From NCBI GenBank assembly GCA_000149265.1, contig CH001300.1, forward strand, positions 58,506-122,505: a stretch of DNA of 64,000 nt, read 5' to 3'. The notes under the pieces are model-generated. The model made no database searches. It saw only the letters and a list, made by a program, of their open reading frames with translations, and was not told the DNA's origin. The DNA is from Ciona savignyi. Its lineage: Eukaryota > Chordata > Ascidiacea > Phlebobranchia > Cionidae. This document shows positions 1 to 12,085 of this stretch, piece by piece. The stretch's first letter is position 1, and each line of letters opens with the position of its first letter. Position numbers and translations under genes: made by a program.

Positions 1-159
1 CCCTTCTTCTAAAGCCGACTCCCCCATTGCACGGGTCGCTTTACCGCACACTTTTCTTCGAGGCTTAGTGCAATTTTTATTTTATAAACAACTATTTAAT
101 TATTTTTTATTTTTTAAATTGGGTTTAGCGGCCACGTCAAATTATACAGAATTTTAATA

Positions 160-288
160 GTCTATTTCTTTTTTTAGACGTGTTCTAACGACTGTCGTTT
201 TGCCGTTTTTTCCCGTTTTCCAAATTTTTACCGATAGTCCCACTTCGTGTTTTTCATCGTGGAAACAAAAAATAAACTAAACTAAACC
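160..288. repeat. Dispersed repeat, inverted partner of 12468-12592
   Basis: The stretch reading GACGTGTTCTAACGACTGTC and the following TCGTGGAAACAAAAAATAAA reappear in reverse complement at about 12468-12592 with a few substitutions. The two copies lie 12 kb apart in opposite orientation. No coding potential is seen. It abuts the 5' edge of the LINE fragment that follows. Confidence 0.6.
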
Positions 289-295
289 ATCCTCC

Positions 296-838
296 ATTAT
301 CATTAACAACTATCAAATTGAACAAGTCAATAACAGACTATCATGGAAGCCACATATACTTAATTTGGCCAAAAAATAAATACAAATCTTTACAATGGTA
401 AGTAAAATCCGACCACTCATCGATCGTTCTTCACTTTTATCATTGTATCACTCGCTAATTCTTAGTCACATTCAGTATTGCATCTCCTCCTGGTGTTTTG
501 GTAACAACCAAATCTTAGCCAAATTACAACGTGTTTGCAATAGGTATATTCGAATAATTTTTTTAACCTTGGCAAACGGGAAAACACTGTTAAAAACTCG
601 AAATCTTATCAATAATGCTTATAAAAAGCTTCCCACGGCCCTACTTCATTCTATACAGTTAAAACCCATGACGACCAGAAGCAGAACAAAATTTTCTATT
701 CCATTCTGCAGTAAAACGATTTCCCAACAGTCCATAAAATATATTGGCCCCAAAATGCTGGCATCAATTACCAATAAAAATTCGCGATTCAACCACATCA
801 TACATAAATTTATTACTGTTAATCAACACACCTCTTGA
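296..838 (+). pseudogene. 3' fragment of a CR1/Jockey-type LINE reverse transcriptase
   Basis: The open frame from 395 to 838, and its in-frame extension back to 296 past a stop near 378, encode the extreme C-terminal part of a non-LTR retrotransposon polymerase. The thumb-region pattern LSWKPHILNLAKK is followed by SLYHSLILSHIQYCISSW and then a basic LAKLQRVCNRYIRIIF. This order is seen in CR1, Rex-Babar and Jockey-like elements. The catalytic palm with its YxDD box is missing, so this is a 5'-truncated, dead-on-arrival copy. A short deletion removes the usual K-x-LG-x-x-x-D motif before LSW. Clade assignment is uncertain; LINE identity is fairly sure. Confidence 0.7.
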
Positions 839-1785
839 ATAATCCTCATCTTACATGAACTTACTATGCAATAATTATATAGGATTTTTTATATTCCTTA
901 TCTACTACTGCCAGTCATTTTTACCATTTATTTACTATTATTACATTAATTATTACCTTTTCTTTATTATTACCCTTTATTTATTCCCCAATCCTCCCAC
1001 TCTCACATAACTCTAGTTTTTTTCTATTATTTTTATTAAATTGCTTTATCACAATTTGACCTTCACTGTATTTTAGTCCACTATACCTAACAGCATGCTG
1101 TTTTATTTTTATCAATTCACCATTTAAGTCATGATTGCTCTTCCACCTTCCCCGGCTCACTCACCTGCTCTTCGCCGGCGGGCTGTGATCCTTTTTCTCC
1201 GATGATGCTTTAATAAGATAAAATTTGGCAGTGCAACCCAATTTATTTGGAGACTTCAAATTCAACAGTTTAGGACTTACTATTTATAAATAACACACAA
1301 AAAAACGGAAGCTTGCTGCTGTTTATTCCTTTTCTTTAATGTAGTCCTTTTTACTGTAGGGAGCCGTTGCAGGCCGCTTGCCTATTGTGATAGATTGTTC
1401 CTTGTAGACACCTAGGTAAACCTGTTACAACACCTGATGCGATATCTCGACTCTCGGAGGTGCGCTAATAAATTGAGGTTTTCAGCGTAAACGACTATTC
1501 AACGTCTACTTACTATCCATCTCCTGTGGTTCTTCGATCAACTCCTCAGTAGTTTTTACCAATTTCAAGTCCTGACTGATTTCTGTTGTATATATTATAC
1601 TGTACTAAGCTTTTTCCCTAATAGAGTTTCAATTTGCAGCTATTGTTTACAGTCAGGTGGTCATAGTTTATGACATCACAGAGGACGCATACTGATGCAA
1701 TAATATTGTGCTACAAAGCAGTCCGATTAATGTCTCAATGAAAATTATACACAAGATAGCACGTACTACTAGCGTACCGGTACCC
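839..1785. other. Non-coding stretch, probable LINE 3' tail then unassigned DNA
   Basis: The first 400 bases are a T-rich tail with a GC-rich patch (about 1150-1190) that could be the LINE 3' UTR. From 1300 to 1785 I see no gene, RNA or clear repeat border. Confidence 0.3.
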
Positions 1786-1877
1786 AGTCCTACTGACATT
1801 CACCTTTGTTCTTACATTAGCTAACAGCTTTGCGACCCCCTTTAACATGCTTGCGACCCCTTGGTTGGGAACCACTG
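1735..1877 (-). mobile_element. hAT-type terminal fragment
   Basis: The segment ends at 1877 in GGTTGGGAACCACTG, which on the minus strand reads CAGTGGTTCCCAACC, a common hAT terminal inverted repeat. It is followed by repeated GCGACCCC blocks, also common next to such termini. The opposite terminus and an 8-bp duplication matching ATCTAGAG were not found, so only one end is supported. Confidence 0.5.
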
Positions 1878-2604
1878 ATCTAGAGCGTATATTCACATTA
1901 GTCATTAGATGACCAATTGCAGCCAGCAATAACTTTAATTTTAAACACGCCGTAATAGCTTTGGTAGCCAACTGTAAAAAAGCAGTGTTTTAAATTTATT
2001 GTTTGTGTTGTATACCACCGGAATATAGATAACGTTGCTCGTTTTCCCACCCCACGGATAAATAGGAGAGCGCCCTATCCTGTATGGGATACCGCAAACA
2101 AGCTTGGCATATCAGTGTATAAAATATAAATGTTTTTCAGAGATCACTGGAAAGTCGATCACAAAATCCCAACATTTCCCAAGTAGGCTACGGAATACAG
2201 CATATCACGCAAAAAAAATTATAAAGAAAATAAAGGGTGGAAACACCACCTTCGGTACAAAAAATCCATGGACCACTTGGTATGGAATGAGCCAATCACA
2301 AGAAAAAAATGCTTGGAATATTTTTTTTTATTATTTTTTTTGTAATACACATTTAGTCTCTTCTCTTTCTTAGTCCACCGGGTACACACGCAAACAAACT
2401 GTTAAATTTCTTAGTCGTATAACTGTAGCTTATCGCTCTCAAAAATTTTACTCATCTGTTTCTGAGAAATTAAAATTTGTTCTAGAAAAGCTTCAAACTG
2501 CACACACACACATTCTGGCTGGCAACTTCTAGCCTCAAGATTCTTAAAATCAACCTATCCTAATGGCCCGTTCACTTCTTTCGAAAATTCAATATACACA
2601 TGTT

Positions 2605-2817
2605 CTAATAGAGTGGTAAAAAAAAGTCCTTGCTTAGTTGTATCATGCAACCACCCTTTCTTTCCAGTAAAGCAATAAGAGAAGTAAGTGTCTGTGCGCT
2701 GTTCAGAAAGCAGCCCCTTAAAACATCTTGCAGGCCTATTTGAGAATATTTTTTCATGGATTTACGGATGACATACCCTGCCAAGTATGATATCGTGTTC
2801 TTCTTTAGAAATCCCAA
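2605..2817 (-). pseudogene. P/THAP9-like transposase C-terminal fragment
   Basis: The 70-residue frame contains YLAGYVIRKSMKK and then LIALLERKGGCMI. This matches the tail of P-element/THAP9-type transposases, where an (I/L)AGY(V/I)-x-(R/K)K segment is followed about 35 residues later by a LI-x5-GG block. The family's usual cysteine spacing between the two blocks is only partly kept. No upstream RNase-H-like core is visible nearby. Two larger relatives lie at 59783-60460 and 60837-64000. Function is lost here. Confidence 0.5.
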
Positions 2818-3018
2818 ACGTCCTTTGTCTTTTTAGAATCTAAAGTTTAGATGCTTGTGGTTTTAAAACAATACAATTTATAATTTGCAAAAGGTGTTTA
2901 GCTCCTTAACATTGTACAGTCGCAATTTTCATTAAAGTGTGCAGTTTCTGTTTCAGCTAAATATTTCGAATATGCGTGCTGACACATCGTCACGTAATAA
3001 TGTAAACTGTGTTAGAAA

Positions 3019-3125
3019 TTAACTCTTTGCGTCTCAACTAGCGATATATCGCGAGTGGGTGAAAAAACATGGTGTCCCGCGTTCCACAAAAATAGAGGTG
3101 CAAATCTAAAAAAACGATTTCTCCA
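3019..3125 (+). mobile_element. piggyBac-like element, one end only
   Basis: TTAA at 3019-3022 is followed by CTCTTTGCGTCTCAACTAGC and GATATATCGCGAGTGGGTG. This matches the terminus of the elements at 29363 and 21917 (reverse), including the shared downstream ACGATTTCTCC. Similarity fades after about 3125, so the copy is truncated or diverged. Confidence 0.6.
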
Positions 3126-3372
3126 CAATTCATATACTGCTTCGTATATAAAAACAGTACTTTTGACGAGCCTATAACAACAGGTTTAGATATTGGTAGC
3201 TTGCTCTTTTCTTGAACAAGGTCTTCTAAACTTTGCTTAATCAAATAGCAGACATCGCCATAGCCCAGGAAATTAATGGATTCAACTAAAACTGAAGAAA
3301 CGTCTTACGTGTATATAAATAACATACTGAATTGGGTTTTTCACCTCCGTTAATCAAAATAATATTAACAGA

Positions 3373-3472
3373 CATTGCCTACAATCAGCGATTAATGGGT
3401 TCCACTAAAATAAATAGAGGAACGTGCGATTCAGATACTCCACACTGCAATAGCTCCACTAACCCGACGATC
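3373..3472 (+). repeat. SINE-like repeat copy (partial)
   Basis: CATTGCCT, an ATGGGTTC(C/T)AC(C/T)A block, GAGGAACGTG and CACACTGCAATAGCT align in order with 42695-42795. The upstream GGGCAAGGCACTTA module present in other copies is missing here. Confidence 0.5.
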
Positions 3473-4410
3473 AGAAATTTTGGCTGTACCATTGAATGAC
3501 AAAATATCAAATGATTTTCTTTCTGTATTAAAAACTAGTTTTGTTTATTTATTGCATTATTAATTAAAATTTGATCTTGAAGGTTTAATTCATTAATGTT
3601 AAAACTGGTGCCATTTCATGCAAATAATTTGTTGGGTTGTTTCGGGTCATACCGGAGGATCGGTGCTTCAGGTTCTCTGAATATTAAAAAGAAAAAATAA
3701 TTAGATTAATAAGTTCAATTTCTTCTTTTAAGTAGAATAGGTTTGTTTTAATTTAATAGTTAATACTTTTACATATGGTTGTTGTTGTAATTCAGGTGGT
3801 GGGAACTAGCGTATAAAAAAACATTTGTTTAAAAAGACCAATGAAGCTAATACAACTAACATACTTGTTAAATTTTATATGAAGCTTTTCCTTCACAGCG
3901 ATAATTCGTTTACAAATTTTTATCCCATAGGATGACGGGCGTCCAAATTTGCAGCCATCCGGCAATCCAATCATTTAAACAGAGAAGGACATTTATAGGA
4001 TATCTTTGAAGGTTTCCCAACTGCATCAGCTGGCAAAATTGCAACAGTTTATAGATTTTCCTTAAAATTAAAAATTGTAATATGAAACCAAAATCAACAC
4101 AGTGTATATATAATATTACTATAATCATTATACTGAATACTTACTTTTAAATTATCACAAAATATAAACTTACTAAAAATAAAGTAAACTGGATATGTTA
4201 ATTTAATTACAGTGCTTAGAGTTAAAAATTTGCTTCTTCCCTTAGCTCTGTGGAGCTCGCTATATTTTTTGGTGTTTATTGATCGTCGTGGCGGTTAGGT
4301 CGAGGCTTGACCCTGACGTTCTAGCGAGCCGCGCTGTGATTAAGGTTGTTCACTGGACGCTTCGTACCACATAAACGCTGCCTCTGTCTAATACTCTTGG
4401 TTTCGGAATC
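3473..4410. other. AT-rich stretch without a supported gene
   Basis: The short minus-strand frames at 3792-4128 have weak, frame-split resemblance to a DDE-type Harbinger core, but I could not align them convincingly. No RNA or repeat boundaries were seen. Confidence 0.2.
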
Positions 4411-4486
4411 TAGGTCAAAGTCTCAGCATAAAGTTTATTCTCCATCTTTAGGTCAAAGTCTCAGCATAAAGTTTATTCTCCATCTT
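4411..4486. repeat. Perfect 38-bp tandem duplication
   Basis: The 38 bases at 4411-4448, starting TAGGTCAAAGTC and ending CTCCATCTT, recur without change at 4449-4486. The identity implies a recent slippage duplication or an assembly artefact. Confidence 0.9.
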
Positions 4487-4984
4487 AAACGCACCCACAT
4501 TCCATCATAGATTCAGTTTAATAGTTTCTTATGTCCATATGTTACTTTTTCGCAGTTATAATAGGGCACACTTAAGTGGCGCCAAAAACTCTCTTAAGGG
4601 CATTTATAACGTTCTCAAACAATTACGCTATATACTGGTACACGTCACACAAGAACAATAAAAACCGGATTAAACAGTGAAATACACGTCATACGATGAC
4701 GTTTGACGGTGTTGTGTTTTCCGTCGTCGAACAGGCGCTATACATATTTTAATATACATAAAAGTATAATAAACTTGCGGATGCAACAGCTCTATTTTCT
4801 AAATGTGTGGTAGGTTGGATTTTGGTGATATCGACGTTTTTGAGAACCGGGACTGATATGATATTCGTTCATGTTTATCTCTGTTAATAGAAAAACACAA
4901 GAGACGTTATCACACAGGCAATCATGACATTGTTTTGCGCCCACCGTCGATTTACCGGAGCTTGTGTGTATAATTAATTAATTA

Positions 4985-5060
4985 AGCCAGATCATTTAAT
5001 TTATGTTAAGTGCCTTGCCCAATGACACAAAAGACTAGCTAGTGACCAGTTTCAAAGCTG
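4985..5060 (-). repeat. SINE-like repeat copy
   Basis: On the minus strand this reads AAACTGGTC, then CTAGCTAGTC, then TGGGCAAGGCACTTAAC. The same order is found at 42630-42690. It belongs to the dispersed family marked by the GGGCAAGGCACTTA core. Confidence 0.55.
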
Positions 5061-5099
5061 AAGAAACCTTTCGTTTGGAAGGCGATGCACTAGTCCACC

Positions 5100-6290
5100 A
5101 GATTAATCAGTCTGACGTAAGTAACATTTTAAGTGTAATTGGTGGGAAAGAATTCTGTGTGACACTTCGCTCAAGTTAACTGTTGGATTTTGTTTGTCTG
5201 ATGCCATTCTGATTTTGACTAATGCACTAACAACACCCTTCCTAGCACACATCTCTTCAGTAAATTTTTAGGTAATATCCATAATACCTACTTCTACTTG
5301 ACTGTGAAAAAGATAGTTCAAAATTTTTACCTTTTTCGGTGACGTCTACTGGACCACTCTGTTCACTTGCAAACTTGTTTCCATAAAATAACTGTATGGT
5401 AGATTTTTATTTAATTTTACAAGATATCGCTATGCATTCCACGTTCGGTAATCATACATGTGTTCATCGGTGAAACAGCAGTTTAAATTCACGTCGGTTG
5501 GTAAAATAACGGGTTAGGAGGTTGGTGTGCAAAAACAGGATGATTGTACATTTTTATTTTATCTTAATCTGATGATTCCCTAATGTTATATATAACGCTG
5601 CTTGAGTTTTCCCATTCCCGTTTTATGGAAAGGCTAAGTTTCGAACCTCAAACGAGCTCGTGTTCGTTTTTTAATGGCATGCTGTATACAAATCGGTCGC
5701 GCTAATCATTCGTCCACACCAGTTGAGGTTGAATTGTTGATGAAATAAATATATTTAACTTCAAAATGCTTTTTGTAGTCAGAATCTAACTATACGTTTG
5801 TCTAATGTCTACCTTGCTTGGACAAAGGACGTAAATACCACAAAAAAAACAATGGTTTTATTTTTTTACATGACACACGCCTGTCACTAGAAAAAATATA
5901 TTAGGCCTGTTCATTAAATTGTTAATAATAATAATTTGTTCTTCAGGCCCCAAATCATTGATGCTTATAGTAGAGCCGTCAGTTGCATACAACAAACACT
6001 TGAGGATTGCTGGGGTCATACTGCAATGCATGCAAAGCAGGTTGTTCTTCTGCATCCCTAAATGAAATAGGTAAGTTAGTAAAAGTGTGTGCGATAAATA
6101 CCTCGGTGGTTGGAAGTTGACCGAAAAGAAACCAGCCATTTGCTAGTCGCTAGAACATTAGGAAAGGCATTTATTTAACTGACACAGCTTAAAAAACCCA
6201 TATTAAGTTATTGCTGTTTTTAATTACAACTGGAATATGCAGTTTCTTTCTGGGGTTGCATAATATAAGTTAATTAGGTATTCTAGAATA
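5100..6290. other. Unassigned stretch with one exon-like minus-strand ORF
   Basis: A minus frame at 5858-6139 (93 codons) contains a plausible splice acceptor (TTTCATTTAG, about 6060). I do not recognise the product. The sequence at 5595-5640 resembles a module at the distal end of the SINE-like repeat (compare 42808-42850). Nothing else is supported. Confidence 0.2.
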
Positions 6291-6404
6291 TTGTAAAGCA
6301 GCGGTCTGCGGACCTCGGCCAGTCCCAGTATTTTCATTTGGACAAATCATCATTTCAAAAAAACTAAATTAAAATAATACATACAAGCAAAAAATTATCT
6401 CCAT

Positions 6405-6664
6405 TAGAGTTTCTCAAACGTTTTTTTGGCCACGGACTATTACCACACCAGCATCAGTTTTCACGGACTTAACAGTACATTCAAGGTCATCAACGCTTCT
6501 TACTAGATTTCAAATACGCCACTGACCAAAATTTGCAAAACTGTGCAGACAAAAATTGTATTGAACATTTTATATTAAACTAAATGTTTTCGGCTCTTTA
6601 TAGTTAATGTGCTTATTGACTCACCAGAACATTACAGGGCGGACTCGGGGTTGAGAAACATTAA
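6405..6664. mobile_element. Possible short hAT-like MITE
   Basis: The segment opens with AGAGTTTCTCAAACG and closes with GGGGTTGAGAAAC, an imperfect inverted pair resembling the CAGTGTTTCTCAACC class of hAT termini. I could not find a matching 8-bp target duplication, so the borders are approximate. Confidence 0.4.
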
Positions 6665-7224
6665 TTGATCTAAATAAACTATTTTTTTAAATAATAATTA
6701 TATTACTTTTACTACTACCCTTCGGGTAACAGCTCCACACTAAGCTGTTTCTTAGAACTTAAAACTAGTTGACATTTTTTCCTTCCAAATGTTGATTGAT
6801 GGAATGCCAAATTTCACTTGTTCTGGCAAACCGTGCAGAACAAAGCTTTCTTTCTTATAGGGCATCCGGGTGGTGCCTGCTACAGCGTCATCTGGCAATA
6901 AAATAATAACTGTTTTGGAGGTATATTTTTACATCATCCCAGATATATTGTAAAAATGTTATTAAACAATAAATAAGGGAAGGTAAACAGTATAAAGTAG
7001 CATATAACAAAGGTGCAGTTTTTCACCTTCTGTTTATAAAAATTTCTAAATGTTTCTGCTTTATTTTCTGTGGGAAATCCTGGCCTTTTTAGGATAGTGA
7101 ATGTAAACTGATATCACACTTTCTATGGTGATATAAGGTTACACTGAACTTACAAAATAGGCTACTTTGAATTAAAGAGGTCCTGAACCTCTGCCCCTCA
7201 GCGTCCTTGAACCTCTGGACCCCA

Positions 7225-7306
7225 TGAGTTCCCACAAGCGACTCAATGACGTCACAAATGTCGATCATCGGTAGCCTCAGTTATATCTGTACATTAAGTG
7301 CTTACC
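7225..7306 (+). repeat. Dispersed repeat shared with 54181-54262
   Basis: About 80 bases from GAGTTCCCACAAGCGACTCA to CATTAAGTGCTTACC recur in the same orientation at 54181-54262, differing by a few substitutions and small indels. No function is visible. Confidence 0.75.
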
Positions 7307-7490
7307 GTTATTAAAATTATGGAAATAAATATTGCAAAAGTTGTGACATTTATTTGCTTAAAGAGAATCTTCCAAATGCAAATCTGCCCTTAGTAATAAC
7401 ACTGGCATTAAACTTTTTTTAACTCATTTCTAAAATAACCAGCATTTTTAGAATAAAAATTTGATTATAGGTTGTCTCCAGTTTCCACTA

Positions 7491-8635
7491 CCGTAAACCG
7501 GAACGTATAAGGACAATTTTGGCAGATCATTTTAAATAACTTTTTTATATAAATAATTAGTAATACATTTTTTATGTCCATAAATAGTAAGTATATATAT
7601 AATACAAAACTTTAAAAAAATCTTATTATATTTTTACTATTTTTTTTTATTAAAACTCACTGTCCCTATTCACCTTGGTTTTGGGGTGGATAGGGACGGT
7701 ATTTGTTTTTACATATTTTAAGATACAAGGACTGTCCTATAAAGGGGTGAAGTACGTTAAATATTGTTGCTTTAAATAATCATTAGAAAGATTGGTACTT
7801 GGGCATGAAACTACACATTGTACTACTCATCTACAAGTTCAAATGTCAGAATAATGGGTTGTTTAAGTTGCAGACACACATGTGGACCTGTTTGGCCACG
7901 TATTTGTTTAATGCCTGATAATGAATGGTTTTGTCAACTGGTTTTGCATGCACAAATTTAGTCCCATTATTTTCCGAACGGCCGTAGAAAAGTGCCATCA
8001 AACTTTCATGACGGAAGATTTTGTTAAAAGTATAACTTTTCTTTTCTCTGAGAATTCTGTTTTGATGTGCTGGATAAGCTGTATCTCTATCTCATCATGG
8101 GTTAGAATTATTTGCCCTTCGTTCGGCTTTGTCTCTCTTGAATTTTTGCCTGATTTATTTTTTGTGATCAATTTGTTATATTGCTTTCTTCTTACTTTAC
8201 TATGTATACACATGGCATCTTAATTCTTGGCTGGTGTCCCCATTCACCCCTAAATAATTGCTTTTCGTCGAAAAATTAATAATATGAAAATATTGATGTA
8301 ATGCATTCATTGTATAATCATAATGATTTTTTTAAAATCAATACCTTACATATATAGTGAAACCTGTTGCCTAAAAAAATAAGACAAAGATCAAATCCAG
8401 TATACTTCAAATATATAAAGTTTTAAACTACATCAAATTTTGATACATCTTTTTACCATTTTCAGTGATTAATGTTATCTATAATTATTTATGACATATA
8501 ATATGCTTAACCTAGCTTAGTTGTTGCTTAAATTGACTTCACATAACTCAATTTTAATAATTGGGAGATCCAAAAATTTTACTCGGTTTGTCCCTATTTA
8601 CCCTGCAGTCCGTCCCTATACACCCCCGTTTACGG
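7491..8635 (+). mobile_element. TA-flanked 1.1-kb MITE, Tc1/mariner-pogo type
   Basis: TA (7489-7490) is followed by CCGTAAACCGG...GTATAAGGACA. The right end reads GTTTACGG followed by TA (8636-8637). Reverse-complementing the right end gives CCGTAAACGGGGGTGTATAG, so the termini are imperfect inverted repeats with a TA target duplication. The TA and size suit a Tc1/mariner or pogo derivative. Internal GGGTAAATAGGGAC-like blocks recur (7665-7700 and 8590-8625). A 71-codon minus frame at 7998-8213 is basic at its start but not identifiable as a transposase. Confidence 0.6.
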
Positions 8636-8639
8636 TAAT

Positions 8640-10330
8640 TAATTTTCCTTGGTTGTCAAGTTTATGTCCATAAATGTAAGGCGTAAGAGATTTATTTAAT
8701 TGTTGATTAAAGGTATTTATTTGTGTAGAACAACACATGCTTGCACCACTAGTTTTGCTGTTTTTAAATTACAGTTAATCATTTAATAAAATATTTGCCA
8801 CCGCACTGCAAGTATGCCGAAGTCATTTTCTTCTACTATCCTTCTACTACGGCCGAGACGATAGTTTAAAATGTTCCTGTCTTCACTGAGGTTTCGTCCT
8901 AGCTAATGCTTTATCATTTCAATCTTTAATGGAAGGAAATGCATCCATCATTAGCAGCATAGTAAAAAGGAGTGCAAATATTACAGTTTGGTTTGGGTAT
9001 TAGCAAAGACCCGTCCTTATTTAACACTCCACCATAAATGTGGCGCACGGAGTCCCAGATATCCACCATAATAAAGTTGTGTTTTCTCTCCTTTACCGAG
9101 GAAATTTCAGAGGCGGCCCCTTAATGCAGGCAGGTATATTATGGGCTAGCTGCCCTAGGGGAATTCCCCGAAACCAAACTAAATCCGGCTGGTTTGGAAT
9201 TTAGCTTCATTTCACTACAGCGCTTCTTGACAAAGTGTAAAAAAAGAAGTTTGGTTTGATTAAAAACTACTTACTTGATGTGTGAGCATGATATGTAGCA
9301 TACATACAAAATGTGATAGTAGTCAAAAACATGTGATTTTAAGTCCACTGCCGATTCGCCGCCATGCAGCAGCCAACAAACAAAATGGGCTTTTAATAAA
9401 GGCTGGCTGCTTTATCCTACCAGATTTGCCATAAATGTAACTAACGTAAAAGCGGAATTGAATGAAATAAATATCCATTACGGGAAGAAACCCAGTTACC
9501 GTTTCAACAAGATTACTGTTTTTGTTCAACTCAGTTTCAGCGCAAGAGTTTCTACCCAATCAGCCTGGCTATATAACTATAACAATATAGCCAAACATAC
9601 TTTCCAACTACCCACAGTCTGGTTGACAGAACGGTTACAGTGTGCTGCTTTATTGTTGTTGCATATGTAAGACAGGAGGTCACTTGTGATTTTATTGTTT
9701 GATTGACTTTTTAAAATTCCATTGGATTATAATTAAAGAATAACTGCCCACATACAGTTACCACCAATAATTAATTGCCATTTTCAGACTTTCGCTCATA
9801 ATACCGTGTAGTTTAGTAGTATTTGGGATCGAACCTAATGCCTGTGTCATGTACGATCAAGTCACCCAACTTGCCAACAACGCCTACTAATAATACAGAT
9901 AAAGGATTGTTGTATATATACTGTGAGGGTTTAATTATTTCATTAAACTTTTTTATTGATTGGCAGGTCTATAAATTGTATGTGCCAGAAATGTTTTAAA
10001 ATAAGAATGTATAAACTTTCATTGGCCTTCCTTGACTTTATGTTATTTACCTACTATTAAAGTTTTTTTTTGCCAAGTTTTAGAGATATGAGAAGACTTA
10101 CTTACTTACCAGGCTAGCTTATCCTTCCTGTTGGCATCTGTATTCAAACGTGTTTATTAGTTGTAAATAATACAAATTGAGTTGACCAGTGTGTTGTTGT
10201 GTATACTATGTATGTATGTTATTATTTTTCTCCGTTGAAATATGCATTTTAACCATTTCTTGTACAGCAACCAACCCTTTAGATGAATACAATTCTTAAT
10301 TTATTTGAACCGATTGAGAAAACTGGTTTT
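8640..10330. other. Stretch without a supported gene; one dispersed repeat copy
   Basis: Positions 9150-9235 are the reverse complement of a repeat also found at 23525-23605 and 40738-40825 (GAAATGAAGCTAAATTCC core with a GGGGAATTCCCC-like palindrome). The overlapping frames at 9323-9670 are not recognisable. Positions 9825-9850 contain a GATCGAACC-like box that may be a tRNA-derived SINE remnant. Confidence 0.35.
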
Positions 10331-10332
10331 AC

Positions 10333-10443
10333 CAGTTTCAAACACTACAACGTTTAGTACGACTTCGCGAGTCGGCTGCCGAAAAACGTGAATCTTCGCG
10401 AAGACGATCCAAAATTGATTCATTTTTTAATGTGGGGCAATAG
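10333..10443 (+). pseudogene. Pogo/Tigger-type transposase C-terminal tail
   Basis: A 36-codon frame ends in RRRSKIDSFFNVGQ and a stop. Pogo-family (Tigger, Jerky) DDE transposases often end in a basic stretch followed by K-I-x-x-F-F. It is preceded by RLRESAAEKRESS, which also fits. No catalytic core is found upstream. The assignment rests on this short motif only. Confidence 0.4.
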
Positions 10444-10682
10444 ATAGCCCTACTGTTATTTTAACGATCACGCAAATTAACAATTATTTCAATAAAAGTA
10501 CTAAGTGAGATCCCTTAAACGTAAGTTTTGTTGCATTCGAACCTCTGCTTCTTGCTGCGTTGTTTTGGTTTAAATAAAGGAATTCAATTATGCGGTTTTT
10601 TACTTATCCGTTCAGGTTTTGAAGAAGAAACTGTAGTGACATTCGCGGCTTGTGTCATATTTGTTGTTAAATTGTTTAAGTA

Positions 10683-10964
10683 TGTAGCAGCGCTCTGCTT
10701 TTGGCTGGGTAAAATAAGGGTGAACAGAGGTTAGGTATTTTATAAGGCATTTACGCAAGGTGCAAGAGCGCTGTACACACATGGGGCATAGCTTAGGTAG
10801 GTAGAGGTTAAGTAGGTAGAGTTGAAGCCTGAGAGAGCAGCTACTCCAAGGGAGGACAAACCAAAATGCTGTCTGATATTATAAAATCTTATACAGTTTA
10901 TATAAGACACATAACAGGAAACACCGGTTTGTATACACGAGGCGTGGACGGCGTTAAACAGAAT
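10683..10964 (+). repeat. Direct repeat, left copy (partner 11819-12085)
   Basis: Starts TGTAGCAGCGCTC and ends GGCGTTAAACAGAAT. The same blocks appear in the same order at 11819-12085, with about 850 bases between the copies. The TG start and a CA near the end leave a solo-LTR or short LTR element possible, but no primer-binding site, polypurine tract or gag/pol was seen. Confidence 0.65.
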
Positions 10965-11818
10965 GCGGGAAATAATTCATCGACTGATCTGTCGTAAACA
11001 GGAAATTAATCGTAACTTCCCATGCACAAAATCTGGACACATGGCATAACGAATTAATGATTAAAACACATCATAGTAATACAATTAATTATAAACTCGT
11101 GTGGGATTGATTTCCACACACTTCCCTTTTGTCTATTTTGAAAATAATTTAATGTTCAGACGGACCATAGGTTTGTTGGTGTTCACCGTAGGTTGAATCT
11201 CTTGAAGCAGTCTTTTGTTTTGTTTTCGCCGATTGGTCTTCGGTTGAAATCCTTGGGTCAAACGGTCACGACGCAGATTGATTGATAACGATTCGAACAC
11301 ACACACTTGTAGAAAAACCTTGTTGACACACTGGAATGGGAGGCTGAAAATGTCGTTTGGTCTTGACACGAGACCACTTGATCCAAACGTACAAAATATA
11401 AACTTCCGTGGTAAATATTCGAAGCTGCCCTTTTCGCTTGAGCGAGGTCCCCACCCCATGCTGAAAGTAGAAAATCATATTGCGTTAATGGCCGGGCAAT
11501 AGTTAGGCTTCCGTGACTTTAACTCATCACGCTGCTGAGAGGCCTTTTTATCGCTGTTCATCCCGAACACGATTGTGATATAGCACATAGACTAGTGCAA
11601 AACGGCACACCTGATACATTGTTCGTCGTGACCCAGGTGAATACTTACTTACTTGACCGACATGGGTTCACCAATTTGCTCTGATGAAGTATCCGGTTGG
11701 TTAAGCACATTCGACTGCAGACTCGAAAGGAAGCAGAAAATTTAAAGAAAGATAAAAAAGCGAATTAACTTACATATCGGAAGGATACGAGTTCAAATCA
11801 CACGAGGGGTCAACAAAA

Positions 11819-12085
11819 TGTAGCAGCGCTCTCTGCTTTTAGACGGGTTTTGAACCGGGTGAAACAAGGGTTAGCATAGGTGAATTATTATTTTATTAGG
11901 TATTTACGCAAGGTGCAGCAAGGAAGAGCGCTATACACAAGGCATAGAAGTAGGTAGGTATATAGGTAAAGATACGAGAGAGCAGCAAAGCCAAGCGAGG
12001 TTCTACTAAAATGCTCTCTGATAAAAGACACATAACAGGAAACACATGTTTGTATACACGAGGAGTGGACGGCGTTAAACAGAAT
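11819..12085 (+). repeat. Direct repeat, right copy (partner 10683-10964)
   Basis: Second copy of the repeat, sharing TTTACGCAAGGTGCA, AAGACACATAACAGGAAACAC and GGACGGCGTTAAACAGAAT with the left copy. It carries small indels relative to it, so the duplication is not fresh. Confidence 0.65.

Noticed and set aside
3792-4128. Possible Harbinger DDE fragment on the minus strand
   Set aside because: Resemblance is weak and split over two frames; no flanking termini.
6299-6330. CAGCGGTCTGCGGACC start resembling a hAT terminus
   Set aside because: No matching inverted end or 8-bp duplication was found downstream.
11133-11502. Overlapping 70-108-codon frames on both strands
   Set aside because: No motif, no splice context and mutual overlap.
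11685-11811. tRNA-like sequence with GGTTAAGCACA and GAGTTCAAATC boxes
   Set aside because: The arms do not fold into a cloverleaf without a ~50-base insertion, and there is no matching acceptor stem; at most a tRNA-derived SINE remnant.
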